Made by a program: the position numbers and the translations under genes. From Erythrobacteraceae bacterium (GTDB lineage: Bacteria; Pseudomonadota; Alphaproteobacteria; Sphingomonadales; Sphingomonadaceae), in NCBI GenBank assembly GCA_027489065.1, contig JAIYAM010000056.1, positions 1 through 64,000 on the forward strand: DNA of 64,000 nt, written 5' to 3'. Positions 1 through 9,069 of the stretch are shown one piece after another (the first letter of the stretch is position 1; each line of letters starts with the position of its first letter). The notes beneath the pieces were generated by a model, which searched no databases, was not told the DNA's origin, and was given only the letters and a program-made list of their open reading frames with translations.

Positions 1-1368
1 CGCGCGGTGGAGACCGCCAAGCGCGTCCAGCCCGCCTGGGCCGCGACCAATCCGCAGCGCCGCGCGCGGGTGATGTTCGCCTTCAAGCAGTTGGTCGAAG
101 ACAACATGCAGGACCTCGCCGAGATGCTCTCCTCCGAGCACGGCAAGACGGTGCCCGACGCCAGGGGCGACGTGCAGCGGGGGCTTGAGGTGATCGAATA
201 TGCCTGCGGCATCCCGCAGATCATGAAGGGCGAATACACCCATGGCGCAGGGCCGGGGATCGACGTCTACTCGCTGCGCCAGCCTTTGGGGATCGGGGTC
301 GGCATCACGCCGTTCAACTTCCCGGCGATGATCCCGATGTGGATGTTCGGCATGGCCTGCGCGGCGGGCAATGCCTTCATCCTCAAGCCCTCGGAACGTG
401 ACCCGAGCGTGCCGGTGCGCCTTGCCGAGCTGTTCCTCGAAGCGGGCGCGCCCGAGGGCCTTTTGCAGGTCGTCCACGGCGACAAGGAGATGGTCGACGC
501 GATCCTCGACCACCCCGATATCGCCGCGATCAGCTTCGTCGGCTCGTCCGACATCGCGCAATATATCTACGCGCGCGGCACCGCGAACAACAAGCGCGTG
601 CAGGCCTTCGGCGGCGCGAAGAACCACGGCATCGTCATGCCCGACGCGGACCTCGACCAGGTGGTCAACGACCTCACCGGCGCGGCCTTCGGCTCGGCGG
701 GCGAGCGCTGCATGGCGCTGCCCGTGGTGGTGCCGGTGGGCGAGGAGACCGCCGAGCGCCTCAAGGAAAAGCTGCTCACCTCCATCGCCAAGCTGCGCAT
801 CGGGGTCTCCAACGATCCCGACGCGGATTACGGACCCGTCGTGACGCCCGAGCACAAGGCGCGGATCGAGCAGTGGATCACCACCGCTGAGCAGGAGGGC
901 GCCGAGATCGTCGTCGACGGGCGCGGCTTCACGCTGCAGGGCCACGAGAAGGGCTTCTTCGTCGGCCCGACGCTGATCGACCACGTCACTCCGCAGATGA
1001 CATCCTACCAGGAGGAGATCTTCGGCCCCGTGCTCCAGATCGTGCGCGCTGCCGACTTCGAGGAGGCGGTGCGCCTGCCCTCGGAACACCAGTACGGCAA
1101 CGGCGTCGCGCTGTTCACCCGCAACGGCCACGTCGCGCGCGAGTTCACCGCGCGCGTCAATGTCGGGATGGTGGGCATCAACGTGCCGATCCCCGTGCCG
1201 GTCGCCTACCACTCCTTCGGCGGGTGGAAGCGCTCGGGCTTCGGCGACATCGACCAGTACGGCACCGAAGGCCTCAGGTTCTGGACCAAGAACAAGAAGG
1301 TCACCCAGCGCTGGCCCGACGGCTCACCTGACGGCTCCAACGCCTTCGTCATCCCGACCATGGGGTGA
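1..1368 (+). CDS. mmsA: Methylmalonate-semialdehyde dehydrogenase (acylating), 5'-truncated
   Basis: The reading frame is open from base 1, so the N-terminus (roughly 45 residues of a family usually near 500) lies outside the window. Visible motifs are those of the ALDH6/MmsA branch: PFNFPAMIPMWM near the substrate tunnel, FVGSSDIAQYIY in the Rossmann fold, GGAKNHGIVMPDADLD, and the catalytic cysteine in GSAGERCMA (Cys codon 709-711). By family knowledge the enzyme oxidises and decarboxylates methylmalonate (or malonate) semialdehyde to propionyl-CoA (or acetyl-CoA) in valine and inositol catabolism, in the cytoplasm. Its upstream neighbours are not visible. A stable hairpin follows the stop codon. 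Confidence 0.95.
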   Translation, partial: RAVETAKRVQPAWAATNPQRRARVMFAFKQLVEDNMQDLAEMLSSEHGKTVPDARGDVQRGLEVIEYACGIPQIMKGEYTHGAGPGIDVYSLRQPLGIGVGITPFNFPAMIPMWMFGMACAAGNAFILKPSERDPSVPVRLAELFLEAGAPEGLLQVVHGDKEMVDAILDHPDIAAISFVGSSDIAQYIYARGTANNKRVQAFGGAKNHGIVMPDADLDQVVNDLTGAAFGSAGERCMALPVVVPVGEETAERLKEKLLTSIAKLRIGVSNDPDADYGPVVTPEHKARIEQWITTAEQEGAEIVVDGRGFTLQGHEKGFFVGPTLIDHVTPQMTSYQEEIFGPVLQIVRAADFEEAVRLPSEHQYGNGVALFTRNGHVAREFTARVNVGMVGINVPIPVPVAYHSFGGWKRSGFGDIDQYGTEGLRFWTKNKKVTQRWPDGSPDGSNAFVIPTMG

Positions 1369-1388
1369 GCTAGAAGCTGGAAACCTCC

Positions 1389-1421
1389 CCCGTCGCTCCG
1401 TGTCTGATACGGGGCGACGGG
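1389..1421 (+). terminator. Hairpin downstream of mmsA
   Basis: CCCGTCGC-T-CCGT pairs with ACGG-G-GCGACGGG around a 7-nt loop, giving a 13-bp stem with one T-G pair, 21 nt after the mmsA stop. There is no T-run, so it may be a transcript-stabilising 3' structure or a weak terminator rather than a canonical intrinsic terminator. The rest of the gap to position 1544 shows nothing else recognisable. Confidence 0.45.
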
Positions 1422-1544
1422 CGCCTGCTTGCGCGCGGCGCATCATCCGCGCTTTGCCAACCCGCTGCTTTGCGGCTAAGGCCCCGCGCATGAGTACCCC
1501 CCTGCCCGCCTCGGGCGAGATCTGAGCCCCCGGCGTCAAGCAGC

Positions 1545-2855
1545 ATGAAGCGGGTTTTCGCCAACATGGGCTGGCTGCTGGGCGGCCGCGGCATCAACGC
1601 GGTGCTGAGCATCGTCTATCTCGCCATCGCCGCGCGCACGCTGGGCACGATCGGCTTCGGCCACTTCGCGCTGATCGTGGCGCTGGGCCAGGCGATCACC
1701 GGCATCGCCAACTTCCAGACCTGGCAGTTCATCGTCAAATGGGGCGCGAACGGCGACGGCGGCAGCGTCGATCCCGACAAGGCGCGCGAGGCGACCGGCT
1801 TTGCCGTTGCGCTCGACGCGATTTCCGTCGGGTTCGGCCTCGTGATCGCGGGCGCGGTGATCCTCAGCGCGCCCTATTGGCTGGAAGTGCCGCGCGAGCT
1901 GCTGGGCCTCGCCTTCGCCTATTGCGCCGTGTCGCTCGCCGCGATCCGCACCACGCCGACGGGCATCCTCAGGCTCCACTTCAAATATGCGAACGCCACC
2001 GCGGCCGAGGCGGTGCAGCCCGTGGTGCGCGCGCTGGGCGCGCTCCTCGCGCTCGCCTTCATGCCGACCGTGACCGGCTTCGTCCTCGCCTTCGCCGCAT
2101 CCGAAGTGGCGGTGGCGACGGCGCTGTGGATTGTCGCCATGCAGGTGCAGCCGCTGCATTGGGATGCGGTCAGCCTCAAGGCGATCCCTGCGCGCCACAA
2201 GGACGCATGGCGCTTCGTCGTTTCCACCAACCTTTCAGGCAGCCTCTCGGTCGCGGGCAAGCAGGTGATGATCCTGCTGGTCGGCACATTCGGCGGCGCG
2301 GCGCTGGCGGGCGGCTTCCGGGTTGCGAGCCAGTTGGGCCAAGCGCTGGTCAGCCTCGCGCAGACCGTCTCCAAGGCGATCCTGCCCGAGCTCGTCCACA
2401 GCCGCGAGAACGCCCTCGATATCGCCCGGCGCATGGCCAACATCGCCGCCGTCGGCGGGGTGATCGCGGTGGTGACAGCGGTGCTGTTCGGGCGCGCCGG
2501 GCTGGAGCTGATCGCCGGCAAGGAGTTCGGCGTATTCTACTGGGCGATGGTGATCCTCGCCATCGCCGGCGCGGTCGAGCTGGTCGGAGCGAGCCTCGAG
2601 AGCCTGCTCGTCTCGGCGGGCAAGGCGCATATTTCCTTCATCGTGCGCGCGGTGCCCACCGCGCTGGCGCTGGTGCTGCTCGATGCGGCGATCGACTGGA
2701 ACGGCGCCAAGGGTGCGGCCTTCGCGCTCCTGGGATCGAGCAGCCTTGCGGTGATCGGCTTCTACGTCGCGATCCTCAACCTCGGCCAGATCCGGCTGGT
2801 GGTCGAGGAGCCGGAGGAGGAGCGGGAACCCGAGCCCGCCCCTCCCCCTGCCTGA
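1545..2855 (+). CDS. Polysaccharide/lipid flippase-like membrane protein (Wzx/MATE superfamily)
   Basis: A 436-residue polytopic protein with about 12 hydrophobic segments. It opens with the arrangement typical of oligosaccharide flippases (MKRVFANMGWLLGGRGINAV, then the stretch starting SIVYLAIAARTLG), and ends in a charged Glu/Pro-rich cytoplasmic tail (EEPEEEREPEPAPPPA). Family members move undecaprenyl-linked glycans across the inner membrane. The start is the ATG at 1545, and codon use matches the neighbours. It stands alone between mmsA and the convergent gcv operon (17 nt from the gcvPB stop), so its substrate cannot be told from context. The glycan clusters at 29-47 kb are possible partners but are not adjacent. 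Confidence 0.75.
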   Translation: MKRVFANMGWLLGGRGINAVLSIVYLAIAARTLGTIGFGHFALIVALGQAITGIANFQTWQFIVKWGANGDGGSVDPDKAREATGFAVALDAISVGFGLVIAGAVILSAPYWLEVPRELLGLAFAYCAVSLAAIRTTPTGILRLHFKYANATAAEAVQPVVRALGALLALAFMPTVTGFVLAFAASEVAVATALWIVAMQVQPLHWDAVSLKAIPARHKDAWRFVVSTNLSGSLSVAGKQVMILLVGTFGGAALAGGFRVASQLGQALVSLAQTVSKAILPELVHSRENALDIARRMANIAAVGGVIAVVTAVLFGRAGLELIAGKEFGVFYWAMVILAIAGAVELVGASLESLLVSAGKAHISFIVRAVPTALALVLLDAAIDWNGAKGAAFALLGSSSLAVIGFYVAILNLGQIRLVVEEPEEEREPEPAPPPA

Positions 2856-2872
2856 GCCTTATCCCCTGAGCC

Positions 2873-4429
2873 TTACCCCTCGTAAGCGAGCTTGGGCTTG
2901 CGCGCCGCGCCGGTTTCATCGAGGCGGCGGCGGGGGGCGTAGTAGGGGGCCTGCTTCAAGCCCTCGTCCCCTTCCAGCGCGCGGGTCGCCACGGCGCGGA
3001 AGGCGGTGATGAACTGGTCGATCGCCGCCTTGCTCTCGGTCTCGGTCGGCTCGACCAGCATCGCGCCGTGGACCACCAGCGGGAAGTATACCGTCATCGG
3101 GTGATAGCCCTCGTCGATCAGCCCCTTGGCCACGTCGAGCGTCGAGAGACCATTGGTGAAGTCCTTGTCGCCGAACAGCGCCTCATGCATGCACGGGCCG
3201 CTGGCAGCGAACGGCGCGTGGAGGATGTCCTCCATGCTGCGCAGGATGTAGTTGGCGTTGAGCACCGCGTCCTCGGCCACCTGCTGCAAGCCATCGGCCC
3301 CGTGGCTGAGCATGTAGGTGAGCGCGCGGGTGAACATGCCCATCTGCCCGTGGAAGGCGGTCATGCGGCCGAAGGTCGGCCCGCGCTCTTCGCGGTTTTC
3401 TTCCTCGACGAGGTAGAACTCGCCCCCGTCCTTCTGGCGGATGAAGGGCAGCGGCGCGTAGGGCGCGAGCGCTTCGGACAATACCACCGGCCCCGAACCC
3501 GGCCCGCCGCCGCCGTGCGGGGTCGAGAAGGTCTTGTGCAGGTTGATATGCATCGCATCGACGCCGAGGTCACCCGGGCGCACCTTGCCGACGATGGCGT
3601 TGAAGTTCGCCCCGTCGCAATAGACGTAGCCGCCCACCGCATGGACCGCGTCGGCGATCTCGCGGAAGTCCTTCTCGAACAGGCCGCAGGTGTTGGGGTT
3701 GGTGATCATCACCGCCGCCACGTCGGGCCCTAGGCGGGCCTTGAGCGCGGCCACATCGACGCGGCCTTCGGGCGTCGCGGGGATATCCTCCACGCGGTAG
3801 TTGGCGAAGGCGGCGGTGGCGGGGTTGGTGCCGTGGGCGCTCTCGGGCACCAGCACCACCTCGCGCGCGTCGCCGCGGGCCTCGTGCGCGGCGCGGATCG
3901 CGAGGATGCCGCACAGCTCGCCATGCGCACCGGCCTTGGGGCTCATCGCGACAGCCGGCATCCCGGTCAGCGTGCACAGCCAGTGGCCGAGCTGGTGGAT
4001 CACCTCGAGCGCACCCTGCACCGTCGATTGCGGGGCGAGCGGGTGGATATCGGCGAAGCCGGGCAAGCGCGCCATCTTTTCGTTGAGGCGCGGATTGTGC
4101 TTCATGGTGCAGCTGCCTAGCGGGAAGAAGCCGAGGTCGATCCCGTAGTTCTGGCGGCTGAGGCGGGTGTAGTGGCGCACGGTCTCGGGCTCGGTCAGGC
4201 CGACGAGGCCGATGGCTTCGGAGCGCGCAAGACCGCCGAGGCGGGTCGGCGCATCGGCGTCAACCGCGGGAAGGTCCACGCCGGTGACGTCGGTCCGGCC
4301 GATCTCGAAGAGCAGCGGCTCTTCCAGCATCAGCGCACGGTTGCCGGTTGTGGTGGCGGGGCCGTTATGCATCCCGTCTGCGGCAAGTTCCATTTCGGGC
4401 TTCCAGCCGCTCTTGTTGGGGGCGTTCAT
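2873..4429 (-). CDS. gcvPB: Glycine dehydrogenase (decarboxylating) subunit 2
   Basis: C-terminal half of the two-subunit P protein of the glycine cleavage system, 518 aa. The PLP lysine is Lys299 in NLHKTFSTPHGGGGPG. SCTMKHNPR and the ESAHGTNPATAAF stretch are further P-protein signatures. With GcvPA it decarboxylates glycine and passes the aminomethyl group to lipoyl-GcvH. I chose the ATG at 4429, which overlaps the gcvPA stop as TGATG. A GTG one codon upstream (4432) would give a GTGA overlap instead. Last gene of the gcvT-gcvH-gcvPA-gcvPB operon, and so expected to be under the glycine riboswitch. Confidence 0.97.
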   Translation of the reverse strand: MNAPNKSGWKPEMELAADGMHNGPATTTGNRALMLEEPLLFEIGRTDVTGVDLPAVDADAPTRLGGLARSEAIGLVGLTEPETVRHYTRLSRQNYGIDLGFFPLGSCTMKHNPRLNEKMARLPGFADIHPLAPQSTVQGALEVIHQLGHWLCTLTGMPAVAMSPKAGAHGELCGILAIRAAHEARGDAREVVLVPESAHGTNPATAAFANYRVEDIPATPEGRVDVAALKARLGPDVAAVMITNPNTCGLFEKDFREIADAVHAVGGYVYCDGANFNAIVGKVRPGDLGVDAMHINLHKTFSTPHGGGGPGSGPVVLSEALAPYAPLPFIRQKDGGEFYLVEEENREERGPTFGRMTAFHGQMGMFTRALTYMLSHGADGLQQVAEDAVLNANYILRSMEDILHAPFAASGPCMHEALFGDKDFTNGLSTLDVAKGLIDEGYHPMTVYFPLVVHGAMLVEPTETESKAAIDQFITAFRAVATRALEGDEGLKQAPYYAPRRRLDETGAARKPKLAYEG

Positions 4430-5802
4430 CACACGGTCTCCTTGATGCAGGCTTCCAGCTCCTGGGCGAGGCGTTCGATATCCTCTTCGGTGGTGGTCTC
4501 GGTCACGGCAACGAGCAGCGCGTGCTCGAGCGCCTCGACCCCCGGATAGAGCCGCCCCAGCGATACCCCGCCGAGCACGCCGCGATCCGCCAGATCGCGC
4601 ACGATCTCGCGCGCGGGCTTGCCGCCGAGCATCAGGGTGAACTCGTTGAAGAAGGCGTTGTTGAGCACTTCAACGCCCGGCACCTTGGCCAAGCGATCGG
4701 CGGCGATGCAGGCGAGGCGGTGGTTCTCCGCCGCTAGCTCGCGCAGGCCCCGTTCGCCCAGCAGCGTCATGTGCACGGTGAAGGCGAGCGCGCATAGGCC
4801 CGAGTTGGTGCAGATGTTGCTGGTCGCCTTCTCGCGGCGGATGTGCTGTTCGCGGGTCGAGAGGGTGAGCACGAAGGCGCGCTTGCCCTCGGCATCCGTC
4901 GTTTCGCCGCAGAGGCGACCCGGCATCTGGCGCACGTGCTTGGGATCGCGCACGGCGAACAGGCCGAGGTACGGCCCGCCGAACTGGAGGCCGACGCCCA
5001 GCGACTGGCCTTCGCCCACGACGATATCCGCGCCCATTTCGCCCGGCGACTTGATCGCGCCCAAAGCGACAGGCTCGGTGTTCACGACGACCAGCAGCGC
5101 GCCCTTGGCATGGGCGGCTTCGGCAACCGCCGAGAGATCGCTGATCCGCCCGAGGATGTCGGGATATTGCACCACCACGCAGGCGGTGTCCTCGTCGATG
5201 CGGGCGATCAGGCCCGACAGCTCGGGGTCCGGGGTGATCGCCGGAAGCGCATCGGCGATGGTGTCGCCGGTGAAGTGCGCCATGGTCTTCACGACCTGCG
5301 CGTAATGCGGGTGCAGCGCGCCCGACAGCACCGCCCGCTTGCGGCGGGTGACGCGGGTCGCCATCGCGACGGCCTCCCAGCATGCGGTCGACCCGTCATA
5401 GAGCGAGGCATTCGCCACCGCGCAGCCATAAAGCCGCGCGACCTGCGTCTGGAACTCGAACAGCATCTGCAGCGTGCCCTGCGCGATTTCCGGCTGGTAG
5501 GGCGTGTAGGCGGTCAGGAACTCGCCGCGCTGGATGATGGTGTCGACGCTCGCGGGCACGTGGTGCCGATAGGCGCCCGCACCGAGGAAGAACGGCACGT
5601 CGCCTGCCGCCATGTTCTTGGCAGCAAGCTTCTTCATGTGGCGTTCGACCGCCATCTCGCTGGCGTGCATCGGCAGCCCGTGGATCGGGCCATCGAGGCG
5701 CGCGATTTCGGGCACGTCGACGAACAGGTCGTCGATGGTGGCGGCGCCGATCTTTGCCAGCATGGCCTGCCGGTCGGTGTCGGTGAGAGGGAGGTAGCGC
5801 AT
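4429..5802 (-). CDS. gcvPA: Glycine dehydrogenase (decarboxylating) subunit 1
   Basis: N-terminal half of the P protein, 457 aa, beginning [20 protein letters not shown] as is typical of the split form. It contains [30 protein letters not shown] and [18 protein letters not shown], all hallmark GcvPA segments. It forms the heterotetrameric decarboxylase with GcvPB. The stop overlaps the gcvPB start (translational coupling), and 41 nt separate it from gcvH. Cytoplasmic one-carbon metabolism: it releases CO2 from glycine and loads the aminomethyl group on GcvH. Confidence 0.97.
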   Translation of the reverse strand: MRYLPLTDTDRQAMLAKIGAATIDDLFVDVPEIARLDGPIHGLPMHASEMAVERHMKKLAAKNMAAGDVPFFLGAGAYRHHVPASVDTIIQRGEFLTAYTPYQPEIAQGTLQMLFEFQTQVARLYGCAVANASLYDGSTACWEAVAMATRVTRRKRAVLSGALHPHYAQVVKTMAHFTGDTIADALPAITPDPELSGLIARIDEDTACVVVQYPDILGRISDLSAVAEAAHAKGALLVVVNTEPVALGAIKSPGEMGADIVVGEGQSLGVGLQFGGPYLGLFAVRDPKHVRQMPGRLCGETTDAEGKRAFVLTLSTREQHIRREKATSNICTNSGLCALAFTVHMTLLGERGLRELAAENHRLACIAADRLAKVPGVEVLNNAFFNEFTLMLGGKPAREIVRDLADRGVLGGVSLGRLYPGVEALEHALLVAVTETTTEEDIERLAQELEACIKETV

Positions 5803-5843
5803 CGGTGTTCAGCCTCGCTTGAGAGGTTAGCGGGGAGGAGGTC

Positions 5844-6212
5844 TCAGAGCCCTTCGACGAAGGCCTTGTAGCCGTCCTCGTCCATCAGCGCGTCGAGCTC
5901 GCCCGGGTCGGTGATGGTCATCTTGAAGAACCAGCCGCCGTCTTCGGGGGCGGAGTTGACCAGCGCCGGGTCTTCTTCCAGCGCGGGGTTCACCTCGGTG
6001 ATCTCGCCCGTGATGGGGGCATAGACGTCGCTGGCGGCCTTCACGGATTCGACCACGGCGGCGTCCTTGCCCTGCTCGATCAGTGCGCCGACTTCGGGCA
6101 GTTCGACGAACACGATGTCGCCGAGCTGGCCCTGTGCATATTCGGTGATGCCGACGGTTGCGATGTCGCCTTCGACATCGATCCATTCGTGTTCGTCAGT
6201 GTAGTAACGCAT
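5844..6212 (-). CDS. gcvH: Glycine cleavage system H protein
   Basis: 122-aa lipoyl carrier of the glycine cleavage complex. It begins [10 protein letters not shown], and the lipoylated lysine is Lys58 in [14 protein letters not shown], where the ESVKAASD box is diagnostic. The acidic C-terminus ends [16 protein letters not shown], and length is normal for the family. A GGGAG Shine-Dalgarno lies just before the ATG. It sits 3 nt after gcvT in the same operon. The lipoyl arm shuttles the aminomethyl group between P, T and L proteins. The lpd gene for the L protein is not in the window. Confidence 0.98.
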   Translation of the reverse strand: MRYYTDEHEWIDVEGDIATVGITEYAQGQLGDIVFVELPEVGALIEQGKDAAVVESVKAASDVYAPITGEITEVNPALEEDPALVNSAPEDGGWFFKMTITDPGELDALMDEDGYKAFVEGL

Positions 6213-6215
6213 GGG

Positions 6216-7355
6216 TCAGCTCCCTCGGAAGTAGCGGTGGGGGACAAAGGGTGTGGGCGAAACGGTGGCGGCGAGGCGCTTGCCGCGAACCTCGACTTCG
6301 AGCGCGGTGCCGGGCGCGGCGTGGTCGCTGGCGACGTAGGCCATCGCGATGGGCGCGCTCAAGGTGGGCGAGAAGCCGCCGCTGGTGACGGTTCCGATGT
6401 GGTCGGAGCCTGAGAAGACCTCGGCGCCTTCGCGCGCGGGCAAGCGGCCTTCGATCTTCAGGCCGACCCACTTGCGGGCCGTGCCTTCAGCGATCTCGCG
6501 GATGATGCGGTTGGCGCCGGGGAAGCCGCCTTCCGTGCGGCGGCGCTTGTTGATGCCGAACAGCAGGCCGGCCTCGATGGGGCTGGTCTCGGGCGTCATG
6601 TCGTGGCCGTAGAGCGGCAGGCCCGCCTCCAGCCGCAGCGAGTCCCGCGCGCCGAGGCCGATGGGCTTCACTTCGGGCTCGGCGCAGACGAGGTCGGCGA
6701 CAGCGGCAACGCTCTCGGCGGGCAGCGAAATCTCGAAACCGTCCTCGCCGGTATAGCCCGAGCGGCTGATCCATGCGTCCACCCCGCCTAGCTTGAACGC
6801 CGCGCCCTTCATGAAGGTGAGCGAGGCCAGCGGGGCTTCGCCCGTCACGAGCCGGTCAAGCGCGGCGAAGGCCTGCGGGCCTTGCAGCGCCAGCAGCGCG
6901 GTTTCGTCCATGTGACTGATCGTCACCTCGTCGGGCAGGTGTTCCCGAAGGTGCGCGATATCGTCCCACTTGGTCGCGCCGTTGACGACGAGGTAGAACC
7001 CCTCGCTCCAGCGCGTGACCATAAGGTCGTCGAGCACGCCGCCGTTCTCGTCGAGCAGCAGCGAATAGCGCGGGTTGCCGTGCTTGAGGGTCGAAAGGTC
7101 GATCGGCAGCACGGCCTCGAGCGCGGCGTCGACGCCCTCGCCCGATATGTAGAGCTGGCCCATGTGGCTGACGTCGAACAGGCCGGCGCTTTCCCGCGTC
7201 CAGTTGTGCTCGGCAACGATGCCCTCATACTGGATCGGCATCTCGTAGCCCGCAAACGGCACCATCCGGGCCCCGCGCGCACGGTGCCAGGCATCGAGCG
7301 GGAGCGCTTCGAGCGGCAGATCTTCGAGATGGTCTTCGGTGTCGTGATCGGTCAC
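6216..7355 (-). CDS. gcvT: Aminomethyltransferase (glycine cleavage system T protein)
   Basis: 379 aa. Family signatures include GARMVPFAGYEMPIQYEGI near the N-terminus, GLFDVSHMGQ, SRSGYTGEDGFEIS, and a C-terminal barrel with GTVTSGGFSPTL. It transfers the methylene from aminomethyl-GcvH to tetrahydrofolate, releasing ammonia. The chosen start is a GTG at 7353-7355. The next ATG would lie inside the conserved ARMVPFAG block, so a non-ATG start is likely. First gene of the operon, with only a short gap to the upstream riboswitch. Confidence 0.97.
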   Translation of the reverse strand: MTDHDTEDHLEDLPLEALPLDAWHRARGARMVPFAGYEMPIQYEGIVAEHNWTRESAGLFDVSHMGQLYISGEGVDAALEAVLPIDLSTLKHGNPRYSLLLDENGGVLDDLMVTRWSEGFYLVVNGATKWDDIAHLREHLPDEVTISHMDETALLALQGPQAFAALDRLVTGEAPLASLTFMKGAAFKLGGVDAWISRSGYTGEDGFEISLPAESVAAVADLVCAEPEVKPIGLGARDSLRLEAGLPLYGHDMTPETSPIEAGLLFGINKRRRTEGGFPGANRIIREIAEGTARKWVGLKIEGRLPAREGAEVFSGSDHIGTVTSGGFSPTLSAPIAMAYVASDHAAPGTALEVEVRGKRLAATVSPTPFVPHRYFRGS

Positions 7356-7417
7356 TTACGAAATCCCCGGCAGAATACGGCAGTCCGGCAGCGCCTATGG
7401 CGCCGCTTCATAACTGC

Positions 7418-7640
7418 CCCCTCTGTCGGGTGACCTGAGAGCTTCGGCGCATCCGCCAACGTGGCGGAACACCTCCCCTTCGGTGGCCCCGGCCAACATG
7501 GACGGGACGCTTTCCAGAGTGTCACGCAGCCGAGCGGTCCGGTGGCCTGAGAGTTTCCGGGGCGGTTGCTCCTTCGGCGCCTTTGCACCCCCTCGAGAAG
7601 GGACGCATCGGGCTCTCCCGCTCGCCTGCCCGCAACAGAA
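7418..7640 (-). promoter_or_regulatory. Tandem glycine riboswitch upstream of gcvT
   Basis: On the minus strand two glycine aptamers follow one another. The first (about 7640 to 7535) has the core CGCCGAAGGAGCAA and then AACTCTCAGGCCACC. The second (about 7517 to 7418) has CACCGAAGGGGAGG and then AGCTCTCAGGTCACC, after a short linker. CCGAAGG and CTCTCAGG are the conserved cores of the Rfam glycine aptamer. The element ends about 60 nt before the gcvT start. By family knowledge glycine binding switches the gcv operon on. No T-run terminator is seen after aptamer 2, so control may be at translation initiation of the GTG start; that is inference. Confidence 0.93.
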
Positions 7641-7770
7641 TCGCTTCTGCTGCGGAAGACGCTTGTGCCCTGCGCGAATTGCTGCACCGCGTCAATCGGG
7701 CGAACGCCCGAGGACCATGTGGATAATGCATTTGCTCCGGCAAGCGCGGCCCAATAGACACGCGGGCGGG

Positions 7771-8970
7771 ATGAACCTCACCGAAATCTATCTGATCGCC
7801 CTGACGATCATCTTCGCCGTGCCGTGGCTGGTGTGGCGCGTGCTCCGCACCGATTACTGGGCGCCGCTGGTGGTGGTCCAGATCGTCGGCGGCATCCTGC
7901 TCGGCCCGGGCGTGATGGGCGCAGTCTTTCCGGACTACTACGCCTTCGTCTTCAGGCCCGACGTGATCATTGCCCTCAATGGCGTCGCGTGGTGGGCGGT
8001 GATGCTGTTCGTCTTCGTCGCCGGGATCGAGCTCGACCTCTCCCAGGCGTGGAAGCACCGGAGCGAGACCGGGCTGACGGCAGGCCTCGCGCTCGGCATG
8101 CCGCTGCTCGCGGGCACGGCGGCGGCGGCTGTTATCCTGCAATATCCCGGCTGGCGCGGGCCGAACGGGGCCTATTGGCAGGCGCTGCTCGGCATCGGCA
8201 TGGCCTGCGCGGTGACCGCGCTCCCGATCCTCGTGCTGCTGATGGAGAAGCTGGGCATTCTGCGCCAGCAGCTCGGCCAGCGCATCCTGCGCTATGCCAG
8301 CCTCGACGATATCGCGATCTGGGGCGTGCTGGCGCTGATCCTGCTCGATTGGGAGCGGATCGGGCGGCAGGCGGTATTCCTCGTCGGCTTCATCGTCGCC
8401 GCCGCGATCATTCGCCGGTTGATGGAGCGCCTGTCGCAGGAAGACCGCTGGGCGGTGAGCCTGATATGGCTCGCGGTGTGCGGCTTTGCGGGCGACTGGT
8501 CGGGGCTGCACTTCATGGTTGGCGCCTTCCTTGCGGGCGTGGTGCTCGATGCCAAGTGGTTCGGCCACGAGGCGATGGACCGCTTCCGCAATGTGGTGCT
8601 GCTGACCATCATGCCGGTGTTCTTCCTCTCGACCGGCTTGCGCACCCAGTGGGAGGGCGGCGGGTTCGCGGTGTTCGGCGTCGCGGCGCTGCTGCTGGTG
8701 GCGGCGGTGGGCGGCAAGCTCTTGGGCGTTCACATCGCCGGCAAGCTGCTCGGCTGGAGCCGCACCGAGGCGAGCCTGATCGGCTGGCTGCTCCAGACCA
8801 AGGCGCTGATCATGATCATCTTTTCGAACATTCTGCTCGACAAGCAGATCATCACCCCCACCACCTTCACCGCGCTGCTGCTGATGGCGGTGGGGAGCAC
8901 GATGCTGACCAAGCCCTTCGCGACGCCGCTGATCGCCAGGCTGGGCGAGCGGGTGAAGGCCGAGGCTTAG
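7771..8970 (+). CDS. Cation:proton antiporter (CPA2/KefB-like membrane domain)
   Basis: 399-aa integral membrane protein with about 11-12 segments. It has the CPA2 features: an early WAPLVVVQIVGGILLGPGVM helix, FVFVAGIELDLSQAW, ALPILVLLMEKLGILRQQLG, ASLDDIAIWG with the transport-associated acidic residues, and HFMVGAFLAGVVLDA. It lacks the C-terminal TrkA-N domain of KefB/KefC. By family it exchanges Na+ or K+ for protons at the inner membrane. I start it at the ATG at 7771 (MNLTEIYLI), directly before the first helix. An in-frame ATG at 7717 is possible, but upstream of it lies the divergent riboswitch leader. Single gene, divergent from gcv. Confidence 0.85.
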   Translation: MNLTEIYLIALTIIFAVPWLVWRVLRTDYWAPLVVVQIVGGILLGPGVMGAVFPDYYAFVFRPDVIIALNGVAWWAVMLFVFVAGIELDLSQAWKHRSETGLTAGLALGMPLLAGTAAAAVILQYPGWRGPNGAYWQALLGIGMACAVTALPILVLLMEKLGILRQQLGQRILRYASLDDIAIWGVLALILLDWERIGRQAVFLVGFIVAAAIIRRLMERLSQEDRWAVSLIWLAVCGFAGDWSGLHFMVGAFLAGVVLDAKWFGHEAMDRFRNVVLLTIMPVFFLSTGLRTQWEGGGFAVFGVAALLLVAAVGGKLLGVHIAGKLLGWSRTEASLIGWLLQTKALIMIIFSNILLDKQIITPTTFTALLLMAVGSTMLTKPFATPLIARLGERVKAEA

Positions 8971-8978
8971 CCAAGCGC

Positions 8979-9066
8979 CGTTCGCCCTGAGCTTGTCGAA
9001 GGGCTGTCCTTTTCTCGATAGCAGGTGCGAAAGAAGAACAGTGCTTCGACCGGCTCAGCACGAACG
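8979..9066. repeat. Inverted-repeat intergenic element (REP-like)
   Basis: Left arm 8979-9012 contains CGTTCGCCCTGAGC and then TTGTCGAAGGGCTGTCCTT. The right arm 9034-9066 is nearly its reverse complement (reverse reads AAGCACTGTTCTT and CGTTCGTGCTGAGC). The arms are about 33 bp with a 21-bp spacer and would form a large hairpin between two convergent genes. From memory, TTCGACAAGCTCAG-type palindromes are abundant intergenic repeats in Sphingomonadales. Here the element may serve as a bidirectional transcript end. Confidence 0.75.
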
Positions 9067-9069
9067 GGT

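Noticed and set aside
7641-7720. TTGACG on the minus strand as promoter of the riboswitch transcript
   Set aside because: It has a plausible position but no -10 match at normal spacing; not supported enough to list.
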